DNA from: Miltoncostaeales bacterium
GTDB taxonomy: Bacteria > Actinomycetota > Thermoleophilia > Miltoncostaeales > Miltoncostaeaceae
Assembly (NCBI GenBank): GCA_030829765.1
Contig: JAUROO010000061.1
Span: forward strand, 1-18,222
Length of the DNA stretch: 18,222 nucleotides
Reading direction: 5' to 3'
Shown: piece by piece, positions 1 to 5,846 of the stretch
Layout of the letters: every line of letters starts with the position of its first letter
Numbering within the stretch: position 1 is the first letter of the stretch
Notes under the pieces: model-generated
What the model was told of the DNA's origin: nothing
Seen by the model: the letters and a program-made list of their open reading frames with translations, nothing else
The model's database searches: none
Made by a program: the position numbers and the translations under genes

Positions 1-128
1 AGCGCCCCGGGGGATCGTCCAGAGCGCGGTAACCAACACTACGCGTCCCCGCGCGGCGCTCCTGGCGGAGGGGTCCTGAGGCACCGTTAACCTCGCCGGA
101 TCCCCCATTTCCGACATAAGGAGCCCTC
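1..128. other. Left-edge upstream region of the first gene
   Basis: No gene is supported here. The plus frames are interrupted by stops. One minus-strand frame stays open from an ATG at 117 to the window edge, but it has no ribosome binding site, no -10 element, and no recognisable protein. A TAACCT hexamer at 88-93 could be the -10 of the gene that starts at 129, giving a leader of about 29 nt that contains AAGGAG at 118-123. No -35 is obvious. Confidence 0.3.
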
Positions 129-782
129 ATGAGCCGCAGGCTGTCGAAGACGAAGGGAGTGGCTGCTGTCGCGGCGCTTGCCGCCGCCGTCACACCGGCG
201 CTGGCCGCTGCACAGGTCACCGAGGTGCCGTGCAGGGGCAACGAGGCCATCTGCACCGCGAACGTCTCGCTCAAGGGTGGTGCCTCCAACAAGCCCATCA
301 TGCTGATGCTGCCGGGCACCGACCTGAAGATCCGCGCGGTCAACGGGGTGCCCTCCAGCCTGCAGGGGGCGTTCCTGCGCAGCAAGGGCACCTACTCCCT
401 CGGCGGCTCGGCCTATTCGTTCACCTTCAGCGCCGTGGGCTCCATCGACTCGGGCTACATGTCGATGACCTTCACCAACCCCCAGCGGCCCCAGGGTCGC
501 GTGCCGAGGGCCGTCACGTGCCTCGGTGGTGAGCGGGTGTGCACGGCGCATATCAGCCTTCGCGGCGGCGCAGACGACAAGCGCATCCAGGTGAAGCTGC
601 CCGGCACCAACCTGAAGCTGGCGGCCCGCGTGCCCACGCCGCCCGCCACGCGCACGCTGTTCGCGATATCCGATGGCGACTACTCGCTGGGCGGCTCGGT
701 GTACACCTTCACGCTCGACACCGACCGCTCATTCGGCAAGGGCGCCTGGCTGGCACTGACCTTCCGGGACCCGGCCCGCTGA
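129..782 (+). CDS. Secreted protein with two tandem repeats, function unknown
   Basis: This is a 217-residue exported protein. The start is fixed by AAGGAG (118-123), 5 nt before the ATG. Residues 1-28 form a signal peptide: basic MSRRLSK, a hydrophobic Ala-rich core, and an ALAAA cleavage region. The mature part is two copies of one unit, at about residues 35-116 and 131-212. Each copy has Cys-x6-Cys (C35/C42, C131/C138), then CTAxxSLxGGAxxKxI, LPGTxLK, YSLGGSxYxFT and a terminal hydrophobic xLTF-like strand. The cysteine pairs probably form disulfides, and the repeated beta-rich units suggest a cell-surface or secreted two-domain protein. I do not recognise a catalytic motif and assign no function. 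The gene converges on the lipoprotein gene at 816-1169, with a large hairpin between them. Confidence 0.85.
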   Translation: MSRRLSKTKGVAAVAALAAAVTPALAAAQVTEVPCRGNEAICTANVSLKGGASNKPIMLMLPGTDLKIRAVNGVPSSLQGAFLRSKGTYSLGGSAYSFTFSAVGSIDSGYMSMTFTNPQRPQGRVPRAVTCLGGERVCTAHISLRGGADDKRIQVKLPGTNLKLAARVPTPPATRTLFAISDGDYSLGGSVYTFTLDTDRSFGKGAWLALTFRDPAR

Positions 783-789
783 CCCATCG

Positions 790-840
790 GTGCACGGGGC
801 CCGGACCGCGCGCTACTACCGCGGTCCGAGCCCTGTGCAC
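790..840. terminator. Large hairpin between convergent genes
   Basis: A long dyad begins 8 bp after the stop of the secreted-repeat gene. The outer arms 790-800 and 830-840 pair over 11 positions with one G-U. The inner arms 803-810 and 820-827 pair perfectly over 8 bp. The loop is 811-819. The 816-818 stop codon of the opposing lipoprotein gene lies in that loop, so the right arm is also coding sequence. Neither side has a T-tract, so this would be a U-less, bidirectional hairpin terminator. Termination is inferred; the dyad itself is directly visible. Confidence 0.6.
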
Positions 841-1169
841 GTGGTGGTGAGCCGCTCGGGGTCGGCTTCCGCGCAGGCTGCGGTGAGAGCAGCGACCACG
901 GCCTCCTCGGCAGGGTCGGCGCCTCCCGGCCGGGCGGCGCGATAGGCGGCGGACCACTCATCACGTCCCGGGCACGCGGCCAGCGAGTCGGCGGCGAGGT
1001 CGAGCGTGGGGGCATTCGATTCCCGTGCGGCGATGAATGCCTGTACCGCCTGCGCGCAGGGGCCTGTCGACGCCGCCGTAGTGCTCGCCGCGCCGCCTCC
1101 GCCGCATCCTGCGGCGACGCCCGCCATGGTGATGGTCGCGGCGACGGCAATCGTGCCCAGAGCGCGCAT
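816..1169 (-). CDS. Small putative lipoprotein
   Basis: This 117-residue protein begins MRALGTIAVAATITMAGVAAGC. A short basic N-terminus and hydrophobic stretch lead to a lipobox-like VAAGC with Cys22, followed by a Gly/Ser/Thr linker typical of a lipidated protein tethered outside the membrane. The remaining ~80 residues are Ala-rich and helical-looking, with Cys38, Cys66, Cys99 and Cys111 as possible disulfide partners. I recognise no domain. The start is chosen because the reading frame upstream is Arg/Pro-rich antisense sequence, and a TACCCT hexamer (1177-1182) lies 7 nt before this ATG. The lipobox is a weak match (Ala at -3), so lipidation is likely but unproven. The 3' end is embedded in the 790-840 hairpin. 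Confidence 0.65.
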   Translation of the reverse strand: MRALGTIAVAATITMAGVAAGCGGGGAASTTAASTGPCAQAVQAFIAARESNAPTLDLAADSLAACPGRDEWSAAYRAARPGGADPAEEAVVAALTAACAEADPERLTTTCTGLGPR

Positions 1170-1437
1170 GTGGGTGAGGGTAGTTGCGTCCGCGCATGTC
1201 CGTCCAGCGCCGACGCGGGGGACCCTGCGGGTGTCGGCGCCCCGCGCCACGTTCACGCTCGTGAACGCGAACCTGACCGATGCCACGTTCCGCGATGCCG
1301 TCCTGATCACGGCGAACGTCTCGGGCGCGACGACCCCGGGCACGGTCTGGACGGGCGTTGCAGGGGGTGGAACGGTGTGCCCGGATGGGGTGCAGGGTCC
1401 CTCGCCCACAGCCTGCGGGGTCATCCCGGGTTCGTGA
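1168..1437 (+). pseudogene. 3' remnant of a secreted pentapeptide-repeat gene
   Basis: The open frame carries consecutive five-residue units ANLTD, ATFRD, AVLIT, ANVSG and ATTPG at about 1268-1342. They are followed by a GTVW...TVCPDG...TAC tail. That is the usual C-terminal ending of secreted pentapeptide-repeat proteins (right-handed beta-helix). Only about five units remain. There is no signal peptide, no ribosome binding site and no convincing start. The first in-frame ATG (1168) overlaps the start codon of the divergent lipoprotein gene, and the codons before the repeats look non-coding. I read this as a gene whose 5' part was lost, although a short functional ORF of up to 89 residues is not excluded. 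Confidence 0.5.
1177..1182 (-). promoter_or_regulatory. Candidate -10 for leaderless lipoprotein mRNA
   Basis: The minus strand reads TACCCT, followed by 7 nt and the ATG at 1169. There is no Shine-Dalgarno sequence between. This fits the TANNNT-plus-6-to-8 pattern seen before many genes in this window. No clear -35 is visible. Confidence 0.4.
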
Positions 1438-1461
1438 CTGCGGGTGCGGCGGAGCCTTCGG

Positions 1462-2547
1462 TCAGTGCTCCCGCACCGTGTCCACCGCCAGCGATGAGGC
1501 CTCGAGCGCGCCCTCCATGTAGCCACCGCTCTCCGGCGCCGCCTCGGCCCCGGCCAGCAGAAGCAGGCCATCCCACGCACCTGCCGGCCCGGGATGGCCT
1601 CCGTAGCGGGGATGCGTCATCAGCGGTGCGTCGTCGTCGGTGGCCAGCAGCGGATCCCGTGCCCAGTCCTTGCGCAGCACCGCCAGCGGGGTTGCCGCCC
1701 GCGGGCCGAACAGGCCCGTCAACTGGTCCACGACGGCATCGGCCAGCCGGTCTCCCACCTGCTCGCGTACCTCGGGGGGCCAGCCGACGAAGCCCGTGAG
1801 CGCGGCCAGGCCCCCCGGTGGCGTCGCGTCATGGATCTCCACCAGCGGTCCCACGCGGCTGCGGGCCTCTCCGGAGAGGCCGTCCTCACGCCAGAAGGGT
1901 GACTCGTACACCACGACCACCTTGGCCTGCGCGGCCATCCAGGTGGGCACGCCGGCCCAGGCCGCCAGCACGCCCGGACCCGGATCGGGGTCGAGATGAA
2001 TGGTCTGCGCCAGCAGGCGCAGGGGAAGAGCGGTGATCACCAGGGGCGCCAGGTGCGTTGATCCCGCCCCGGAGTTGTCCACGGTCTCCACCTCCACGCC
2101 ACGGCCGACGACGCGCATGGCCACGACCCGCGCCCCCCGGTGGATCCTGCCGGCGTCCAGGTCCATGGCCATCGCGTCGACGAGGGCCCCGAGGCCTCCG
2201 TCCACGCGCATTGATCCATCCGTCGGCGCGCCTGACTCGATCCGCATGAGGCTGCCCGGGGCCTCCTCCCACATCAGGGCACCGGCCGTGTGCTGCGGAC
2301 GCGCCGTCAGGCCCATCCTCGTCACCAGCGCCGGCATGCGGCGCTGGAACGCCGGCCAGAACCACGCGGGCCCGAGGTCGTAGGCCCCGCCGGGCGGGCT
2401 CTCCGCGGCACCGACCGTCCCTGAGAGGATGCGCCCCCCCAGGCGGTCCGACCCCTCGAGCAACTGATACCCCACCCCGAGTTCCTGCAGGAGCATGGCG
2501 GCGTGGAGCCCCCCGAGGCCGCCACCGATGATGAGTACCTCCGCCAC
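1462..2547 (-). CDS. FAD-dependent amine oxidase-like flavoprotein
   Basis: This 361-residue protein has a Rossmann dinucleotide-binding start: beta strand VLIIGGG with GGGLGG at 8-13, acidic E31 at the end of the second strand, and DRLGGR at 34-39. That is the classic GMC/MAO-type FAD motif. Near the C-terminus LLLLAGAEAAPESGGYMEGALEASS matches the second FAD-contacting motif of the flavin amine oxidase family (GxE/T...G.meGA..S). The family oxidises amines or, in some branches, carotenoid or other hydrophobic substrates; the substrate cannot be read here. The protein is shorter than the usual ~430-500 residues, so the substrate domain is compact. The GTG start has no ribosome binding site, but TACAGT lies 6 nt upstream, suggesting a leaderless mRNA. 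It is divergent from the small membrane protein at 2579. Confidence 0.8.
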   Translation of the reverse strand: MAEVLIIGGGLGGLHAAMLLQELGVGYQLLEGSDRLGGRILSGTVGAAESPPGGAYDLGPAWFWPAFQRRMPALVTRMGLTARPQHTAGALMWEEAPGSLMRIESGAPTDGSMRVDGGLGALVDAMAMDLDAGRIHRGARVVAMRVVGRGVEVETVDNSGAGSTHLAPLVITALPLRLLAQTIHLDPDPGPGVLAAWAGVPTWMAAQAKVVVVYESPFWREDGLSGEARSRVGPLVEIHDATPPGGLAALTGFVGWPPEVREQVGDRLADAVVDQLTGLFGPRAATPLAVLRKDWARDPLLATDDDAPLMTHPRYGGHPGPAGAWDGLLLLAGAEAAPESGGYMEGALEASSLAVDTVREH

Positions 2548-2553
2548 GCGCGC

Positions 2554-2570
2554 ACTGTACGACGTACATT
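2554..2570. promoter_or_regulatory. Back-to-back -10 elements in a 13-bp palindrome
   Basis: Only 31 bp separate the two divergent start codons. At 2556-2568 is the perfect inverted repeat TGTAC-gac-GTACA. Its arms are parts of two oppositely directed TANNNT hexamers: TACAGT on the minus strand (2554-2559, 6 nt before the GTG at 2547) and TACATT on the plus strand (2565-2570, 8 nt before the ATG at 2579). This could be a bidirectional promoter, a repressor operator, or both. Confidence 0.5.
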
Positions 2571-2578
2571 GGAACCGG

Positions 2579-2869
2579 ATGCAGCCCCTGCTCAGCGCAT
2601 ACCGTCGCGCGCGCCGCTTGTCGTGGCCGGCGGCCTACCCCATCGCCCAGTTCCCGAACCCGCCGCTCATCATCGGGCTGATCGCGCTTGGCCTCCGGTA
2701 CCTGGCATCCGGGGCCGGGGCCATCGCGTTCGGCGCGGTCGGGTATGCCTTCATTGGCGCCTGGGCATACCTCGAGCTGACAGACGGTGTGAACCTGTTC
2801 CGGCGGGTGCTCGGGGCAGTGGGGCTGGTCTACGTGCTCGTCGCGATCGCGCGCCTGCTGCCCGCGTGA
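2579..2869 (+). CDS. Small integral membrane protein, unknown function
   Basis: This is a 96-residue protein. A basic N-terminus (MQPLLSAYRRARR) and an amphipathic FPNPP turn lead into hydrophobic stretches at about residues 30-45 and 46-67. A loop (ELTDGVNLFRR) follows, then a last hydrophobic segment at about 77-94. Two or three membrane passes with the N-terminus inside are likely from the positive residues. No family is recognised. An in-frame ATG lies 84 nt further upstream, but it is inside the divergent amine oxidase gene. The 2579 start is preferred because TACATT ends 8 nt before it and the membrane-protein composition begins here. The gene converges on the tRNA operon, with the hairpin at 2911-2928 between them. 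Confidence 0.65.
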   Translation: MQPLLSAYRRARRLSWPAAYPIAQFPNPPLIIGLIALGLRYLASGAGAIAFGAVGYAFIGAWAYLELTDGVNLFRRVLGAVGLVYVLVAIARLLPA

Positions 2870-2907
2870 CCGTGGGCTGCTGACCGGCATCAGCGTCCGG
2901 GAACGAG

Positions 2908-2928
2908 AAAGACCCGCTCTCGCGGGCC
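2908..2928 (-). terminator. Rho-independent terminator of the tRNA operon
   Basis: On the minus strand GGCCCGC-gaga-GCGGGTC (2928-2911) forms a 7-bp stem with one G-U and a tetraloop, followed by TTTCTC. It starts 11 nt downstream of tRNA-Asp. The plus strand also has three T residues after the stem, so it may stop read-through from the membrane-protein gene as well. Confidence 0.75.
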
Positions 2929-2938
2929 TTTCGTGTGA

Positions 2939-3012
2939 CGGGAGTGACGGGACTCGAACCCGCGACCTCAGGATTGACAGTCCTGCGCTCTAACCACCTG
3001 AGCTACACCCCC
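2939..3012 (-). tRNA. tRNA-Asp (GTC)
   Basis: The minus strand folds as a standard cloverleaf. The acceptor is GGGGGTG with CACTCCC, the D stem GCTC/GAGC, the anticodon stem CAGGA/TCCTG with loop CTGTCAA (anticodon GTC), and the T arm GCGGG-TTCGAGT-CCCGT. The discriminator is G, as expected for Asp. The 3' CCA is not encoded. It lies 20 nt after tRNA-Val on the same strand, so the two are probably co-transcribed. Confidence 0.95.
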
Positions 3013-3032
3013 GGGTTGCTCCGGGCGAGCAA

Positions 3033-3105
3033 TGGGCGGTGACGGACTTGAACCGCCGGCCCCCTGCTTGTAAGGCAGGTGCTCTACCAACTGAGCTAAC
3101 CGCCC
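3033..3105 (-). tRNA. tRNA-Val (TAC)
   Basis: The cloverleaf has acceptor GGGCGGT/ACCGCCC, D stem GCTC/GAGC, anticodon stem CCTGC/GCAGG with loop CTTACAA (anticodon TAC), T loop TTCAAGT and discriminator A. CCA is not encoded. A TACTGT hexamer (minus strand, 3125-3120) ends 14 nt before the mature 5' end and is a plausible -10 for the Val-Asp unit. Confidence 0.95.
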
Positions 3106-3160
3106 CAACGGGCCGGGGGACAGTAGCAGGGCGCCGCGCCCGTGGCGGGCCCGGTCGGGG

Positions 3161-3835
3161 TCAGGAGATCCAGTCCGGCGCGTCACCGTCTCCGGCGATG
3201 GCCGCGACCAGCTCATCGGCCACCTCGCGCGGGTCCCGGCCCCGCGCGAGCTCCGGCGGCGTCCCGGCGATGGGGCGCGTGGCGAGGCCGGTCTCCATGT
3301 GCGGGGGGCGGGCGTCCAGCACGCGCACCCCGGCCCGCCGCATCTCGCGGCGGAAGGCCATGTCGAAGGCGGTGAGCCCGGCTTTGGCGGCCGAGTAGGC
3401 GGCGAGGCCGGCCATCGGCTGGGTTGCCACCACCGCCGACACCTGCGCGATGACCCCGCTCTTTCCCAGATGGCGGGTGGCCGCGCGCGCCACGAGGATC
3501 GGCGCGATCAGGTCGAGTTCCACCACCTGCCGGAGCACCTGCTCGTCCAGCTCGGCGACGGGGCCGAAGGCAACGCCTCCGGCGCTCATCACCACGATGT
3601 CCAGACCGCCCAGCGCGCGCGCGGCCTCGTCTACTACGGCATCGGGCCCGCCGGGGGCCGTGAGGTCCCCATCAACAGCGGTCGCGTTGAGCTCCTGCGC
3701 CAGCGTGATCCGTCGGTCCTCGTTGCGCCCGTGCACGGCCACCGTGGCACCCCGGGCGGACAGTGACCGCGCGATTTCTGACCCGAAACCGCCCGTGGCG
3801 CCGATCACCAGCGCCCGTGATCCTTGCATCTCCAT
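3161..3835 (-). CDS. Short-chain dehydrogenase/reductase
   Basis: This 224-residue protein is a classical SDR, an NAD(P)-dependent oxidoreductase with a Rossmann fold. The cofactor motif is GATGGFG (12-18), the structural SAGG (84-87) replaces NNAG, the catalytic Ser is S133 in QVSAVVA, and the catalytic pair is Y147-x3-K151 in AAYSAAKAG. R37 after the second beta strand (AVHGRN) suggests NADP(H) preference. The substrate is unknown. At 224 residues it is slightly shorter than the usual ~250. The ATG at 3835 is preferred over the ATG six bases downstream because TATGGT (plus 3842-3847) lies exactly 6 nt before it and there is no Shine-Dalgarno sequence. The aquaporin gene, also on the minus strand, ends 44 nt upstream. 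Confidence 0.85.
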   Translation of the reverse strand: MEMQGSRALVIGATGGFGSEIARSLSARGATVAVHGRNEDRRITLAQELNATAVDGDLTAPGGPDAVVDEAARALGGLDIVVMSAGGVAFGPVAELDEQVLRQVVELDLIAPILVARAATRHLGKSGVIAQVSAVVATQPMAGLAAYSAAKAGLTAFDMAFRREMRRAGVRVLDARPPHMETGLATRPIAGTPPELARGRDPREVADELVAAIAGDGDAPDWIS

Positions 3836-3841
3836 GTATGG

Positions 3842-3847
3842 ACCATA
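3842..3847 (-). promoter_or_regulatory. Candidate -10 of the SDR gene
   Basis: The minus strand reads TATGGT, 6 nt before the ATG at 3835. It matches four of six positions of TATAAT, and there is no ribosome binding site. This implies a leaderless mRNA and settles the choice of start. It also implies the SDR is transcribed separately from the aquaporin gene upstream. Confidence 0.5.
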
Positions 3848-3879
3848 GATCGCCCCCGGCAGGGAGCGGGCGCGTACGG

Positions 3880-4599
3880 CTAGGGGAGATCCTCGCCCGC
3901 CTCGGCATCGGGCTGGGCCCCCTCGGGGTGCGGCCGACCGCGCAGGTACGCGTAGATGGCCACGCCCACCAGTGCCCCGAGGATGGGCCCGATCAGGTAC
4001 ACCCAGAGGGCCGCGAAGTCCCCCGTGGCCACCGCGGGGCCGATGGAGCGGGCGGGGTTCATCGAGGCGCCCTCCACCAGGCCCATCACCAGCCCGATGA
4101 CGGCGACGGTGATGCCGATCGCCACCGCGGCCAGTGCGCCCTGCGCGCGGGTGTCGGTGGCCACGGCCATCACCACCAGCATCAGTACCGCCGTGATGGC
4201 GATCTCCACCCCCACGGCACCCAGGTCACCCACCTCGACCGGCTGGGTGCGCGACAGCCCGCTCGCCGTGCCGAACATGCCCGCGATCGCCAGCGCACCC
4301 GCGATGGCGCCCGCCACCTGTGCGGTCCAGTACGGCAGCACCTCACGCGCCGGGAAGTGGCGGCCGGATGCGAAGGCCAGGGTGACGGCGGGGTTGATGT
4401 GTGCGCCCGACAGGTGACCGATGGCGAAGATGACCATCGCGACGATGAGCCCCCATGCGATGGCCACCCCCACGTGCCCCCCCAGCCCGCCGTCGGTGCG
4501 GAAGTCGACTGCGGCAGCGGCGCAGCCGCCCGCCACCAGCAGGAACGTGCCGAGGAACTCGGCGGCGAACCGGCGTGGCAGGTCGGGGGGTGCGTGCAT
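3880..4599 (-). CDS. MIP-family aquaporin
   Basis: This 239-residue channel of the major intrinsic protein family moves water, or small neutral solutes, across the cytoplasmic membrane. Both half-helix signatures are intact: SGAHINPAVT (NPA at 69-71) and EGASMNPARS (NPA at 181-183), with the selectivity-filter arginine R184. The residue after that Arg is Ser, as in AqpZ-type water channels; GlpF-type glycerol facilitators have Asp. Six hydrophobic segments fit the family, as does the length. The C-terminal tail is short and acidic (DAEAGEDLP). The ATG at 4599 has TAGCGT 6 nt upstream and no Shine-Dalgarno sequence, so it is probably leaderless. It is divergent from the SRPBCC gene. Water versus other solutes is inferred from motifs only. 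Confidence 0.9.
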   Translation of the reverse strand: MHAPPDLPRRFAAEFLGTFLLVAGGCAAAAVDFRTDGGLGGHVGVAIAWGLIVAMVIFAIGHLSGAHINPAVTLAFASGRHFPAREVLPYWTAQVAGAIAGALAIAGMFGTASGLSRTQPVEVGDLGAVGVEIAITAVLMLVVMAVATDTRAQGALAAVAIGITVAVIGLVMGLVEGASMNPARSIGPAVATGDFAALWVYLIGPILGALVGVAIYAYLRGRPHPEGAQPDAEAGEDLP

Positions 4600-4605
4600 G
4601 CGGAC

Positions 4606-4631
4606 ACGCTACCGGCGGGCGGCCGTACGAT
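4606..4631. promoter_or_regulatory. Divergent -10 pair, aquaporin / SRPBCC genes
   Basis: The 39-bp gap between the divergent ATGs holds TAGCGT on the minus strand (4611-4606, 6 nt before the aquaporin ATG) and TACGAT on the plus strand (4626-4631, 7 nt before the ATG at 4639). Neither start has a ribosome binding site. Both genes are probably expressed from leaderless mRNAs and may be co-regulated. Confidence 0.45.
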
Positions 4632-4638
4632 CTGCGTG

Positions 4639-5115
4639 ATGACGACCTCGGTTGCACGGGTGGGGGATCGCGCGCTGCGCGTGGAGCGCGTGTTCGATGG
4701 CACGCCCGAGCGCGTGTGGGAGGTGATGACCGACCCCGCCCTCATCCCGCAGTGGTGGGGCCCTGCGCACCACGATCCCACGGTGGTGGAGATGGATGTA
4801 TGCCCCGGAGGACGGTGGAGGGTCGAGCTCACCGGCGGGAATGGCACGGTGTTCGGGTTCTCCGGTGAGTACCTGGAGGTCGTGGCCCCGCACCGGCTGG
4901 TGCAGACCTTCGTGTTCGATCCGTTCCCGGACGCCGGCACCACTGAGTCGCTGGTGCTCGAGGACACAGGCGGGGGCTGCACGGTCCTGCGGGTGGACAT
5001 CATGCACCCGACTCCGGAGGGTCGTGATCAGCAGCTGGCCAGCGGCATGGAGCAGGGAATGCGCGCCACGCACGATCGCCTGCAGGCGCTGGTCGCGGGC
5101 CCGTCCCGGGCGTAG
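4639..5115 (+). CDS. SRPBCC / AHSA1-domain protein
   Basis: This 158-residue single-domain protein belongs to the START-like superfamily, AHSA1 (Hsp90 ATPase activator homologue) branch. The N-terminus ALRVERVFDGTPERVWEVMTDPALIPQWWGP is the typical beta1-alpha1 of the family, with the WWGP signature. DVCPGGRWRVEL, GEYLEVVAPHRLVQTF and the C-terminal helix MEQGMRATHDRLQAL follow in the expected order. These proteins have a hydrophobic ligand cavity; many bacterial members have no known ligand. The frame is open far upstream, but that part is antisense to the aquaporin gene. The ATG at 4639 begins the conserved fold and has TACGAT 7 nt before it. An in-frame GTG lies 3 nt earlier. Confidence 0.85.
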   Translation: MTTSVARVGDRALRVERVFDGTPERVWEVMTDPALIPQWWGPAHHDPTVVEMDVCPGGRWRVELTGGNGTVFGFSGEYLEVVAPHRLVQTFVFDPFPDAGTTESLVLEDTGGGCTVLRVDIMHPTPEGRDQQLASGMEQGMRATHDRLQALVAGPSRA

Positions 5116-5239
5116 CGCCACGCCGCCCGCGAGGGAACGTCGTACGGGTGGCGAATGCCCGACCGGTGGTATCTTTCGATGCAACGGAGACGATCTCGAC
5201 GACGGGCACGGGCCCGGTTCCTCACGAGGAGGGACGTAC

Positions 5240-5485
5240 ATGAAGGTAATGCGCGAATCGCGCGACCGGCGCACCACCGAGGGAGTGGTGGCGCACTACA
5301 GCAGGGGTGGCTTCGGCCAGTACCACCGGCTCGACTGCCCCGACGCACCGCATCGCGGTGACCCCGGTGTGCGCGACACCATCCACGGACCGTGGCGGTA
5401 CCTGGCCGCGCACTGGGCCCCGTGCCCCGTGTGCCGGCCGCCTGCGGATGCGCTGCAGGCCGACACGGGCATGCAGGCCGCCTGA
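5240..5485 (+). CDS. Small protein with HxxxC...PCxxC putative zinc site
   Basis: This 81-residue protein has a strong ribosome binding site (AGGAGGG at 5227-5233) 6 nt before its ATG. The core is GQYHRLDCPDAPH (H29, C33), and about 28 residues later APCPVCRPP (C62, C65). The spacing and the PCxxCxP ending resemble the zinc module of Ada N-terminal domains and of C-terminal tails on some SNase-like proteins. A four-ligand HC/CC zinc site is therefore likely. Whether it binds DNA or another partner is unknown. A TATCTT hexamer at 5170-5175 may be the -10, giving a ~58-nt leader. The gene lies 32 bp before tRNA-Glu. Confidence 0.65.
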   Translation: MKVMRESRDRRTTEGVVAHYSRGGFGQYHRLDCPDAPHRGDPGVRDTIHGPWRYLAAHWAPCPVCRPPADALQADTGMQAA

Positions 5486-5517
5486 CCGCCGCGGGGCGGG
5501 TAGCCTCACGTCTCCTG

Positions 5518-5590
5518 GCCCCCATCGTCTAGCGGTCCAGGACGCCGCCCTTTCACGGCGGTAGCGCGGGTTCGAATCCCGCTGGGGGTA
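5518..5590 (+). tRNA. tRNA-Glu (TTC)
   Basis: The cloverleaf has acceptor GCCCCCA/TGGGGGT with a terminal G-U, anticodon stem CCGCC/GGCGG with loop CTTTCAC (anticodon TTC), T arm GCGGG-TTCGAAT-CCCGC and discriminator A. CCA is not encoded. TAGCCT at 5501-5506 ends 11 nt before the tRNA and may be its -10. The sequence is close to other actinobacterial tRNA-Glu genes. Confidence 0.95.
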
Positions 5591-5635
5591 CTCATATGCC
5601 GCGTGGTGTCCCTGCGAGGCCGGTACGACCGTCCG

Positions 5636-5667
5636 GGAAGCGCGCCCGGGCGCACCCCGGGCCTTCC
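5636..5667 (+). terminator. GC-rich hairpin after tRNA-Glu
   Basis: GGAAG (5636-5640) pairs with CTTCC (5663-5667), and GCCCGGG (5644-5650) pairs with CCCGGGC (5656-5662). There is a 5-nt loop and a 3-nt bulge. No T-tract follows. It lies 45 nt after tRNA-Glu and is the best candidate for its terminator. Confidence 0.5.
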
Positions 5668-5681
5668 GTGGCGGCCGCGGT

Positions 5682-5700
5682 CTGGTGGAATCCCCACCGG
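5682..5700 (+). other. Stem-loop upstream of the membrane microprotein
   Basis: CTGGTGG (5682-5688) pairs with CCACCGG (5694-5700) over seven positions including one T-G, with loop AATCC. It ends 26 nt before the ATG at 5727. It could be a leader structure, a second terminator or an operator. The sequence does not decide. Confidence 0.35.
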
Positions 5701-5726
5701 TACCCGAATCAGCCGAAAGAGACTCC

Positions 5727-5846
5727 ATGGCCGACCTGCCGCCCGTTCCTCCGATGCCGAAGTTCCTCACCGCCGCGATCACCGCGATCGTGTGCGTGGC
5801 GATCGCCGTCACGGTGCTCATCCTGGTCATCAACGCCGCCGGCTAG
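5727..5846 (+). CDS. 39-residue single-pass membrane microprotein
   Basis: This short frame has a proline-rich N-terminus (MADLPPVPPMPKF) followed by one strongly hydrophobic helix (about residues 14-37, TAAITAIVCVAIAVTVLILV) and a short tail ending NAAG. The topology is one transmembrane segment with a ~12-residue soluble head. A purine-rich GAAAGAG lies about 5 nt before the ATG. Its TAG stop overlaps the stop of the convergent crcB gene through a shared CTAG (5843-5846), which fits a real, selected gene end. No family is recognised. The codon pattern (C/G in third positions) agrees with coding. Confidence 0.55.
   Translation: MADLPPVPPMPKFLTAAITAIVCVAIAVTVLILVINAAG

Noticed and set aside
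1..117. Minus-strand partial CDS starting at ATG 117 and leaving the left edge
   Set aside because: It is an open frame of only 39 codons with no ribosome binding site, no -10 and no recognisable protein.
1886..2890. 334-codon minus-strand frame overlapping the amine oxidase
   Set aside because: It is an out-of-frame shadow of the flavoprotein gene, rich in Arg/Gly/Pro, and crosses the divergent promoter region.
3039..3216. Reading frames over the tRNA-Val/tRNA-Asp genes on both strands (for example containing GRLAQLVEHLPYKQ)
   Set aside because: They are translations of tRNA sequence, a well-known source of spurious proteins.
3763..4638. Long upstream extension of the SRPBCC frame
   Set aside because: It is antisense to the aquaporin and SDR genes; the conserved fold starts at 4639.
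5179..5361. Arg-rich upstream ORF beginning MQRRRSRRRARARF, overlapping the small zinc protein
   Set aside because: There is no ribosome binding site, the TATCTT hexamer is only 3 nt from its ATG, and the composition looks like an out-of-frame shadow.
5506..5697. Minus-strand frame with SGIRTRATAVKGRR over tRNA-Glu
   Set aside because: It is the antisense of tRNA-Glu, a familiar false protein.
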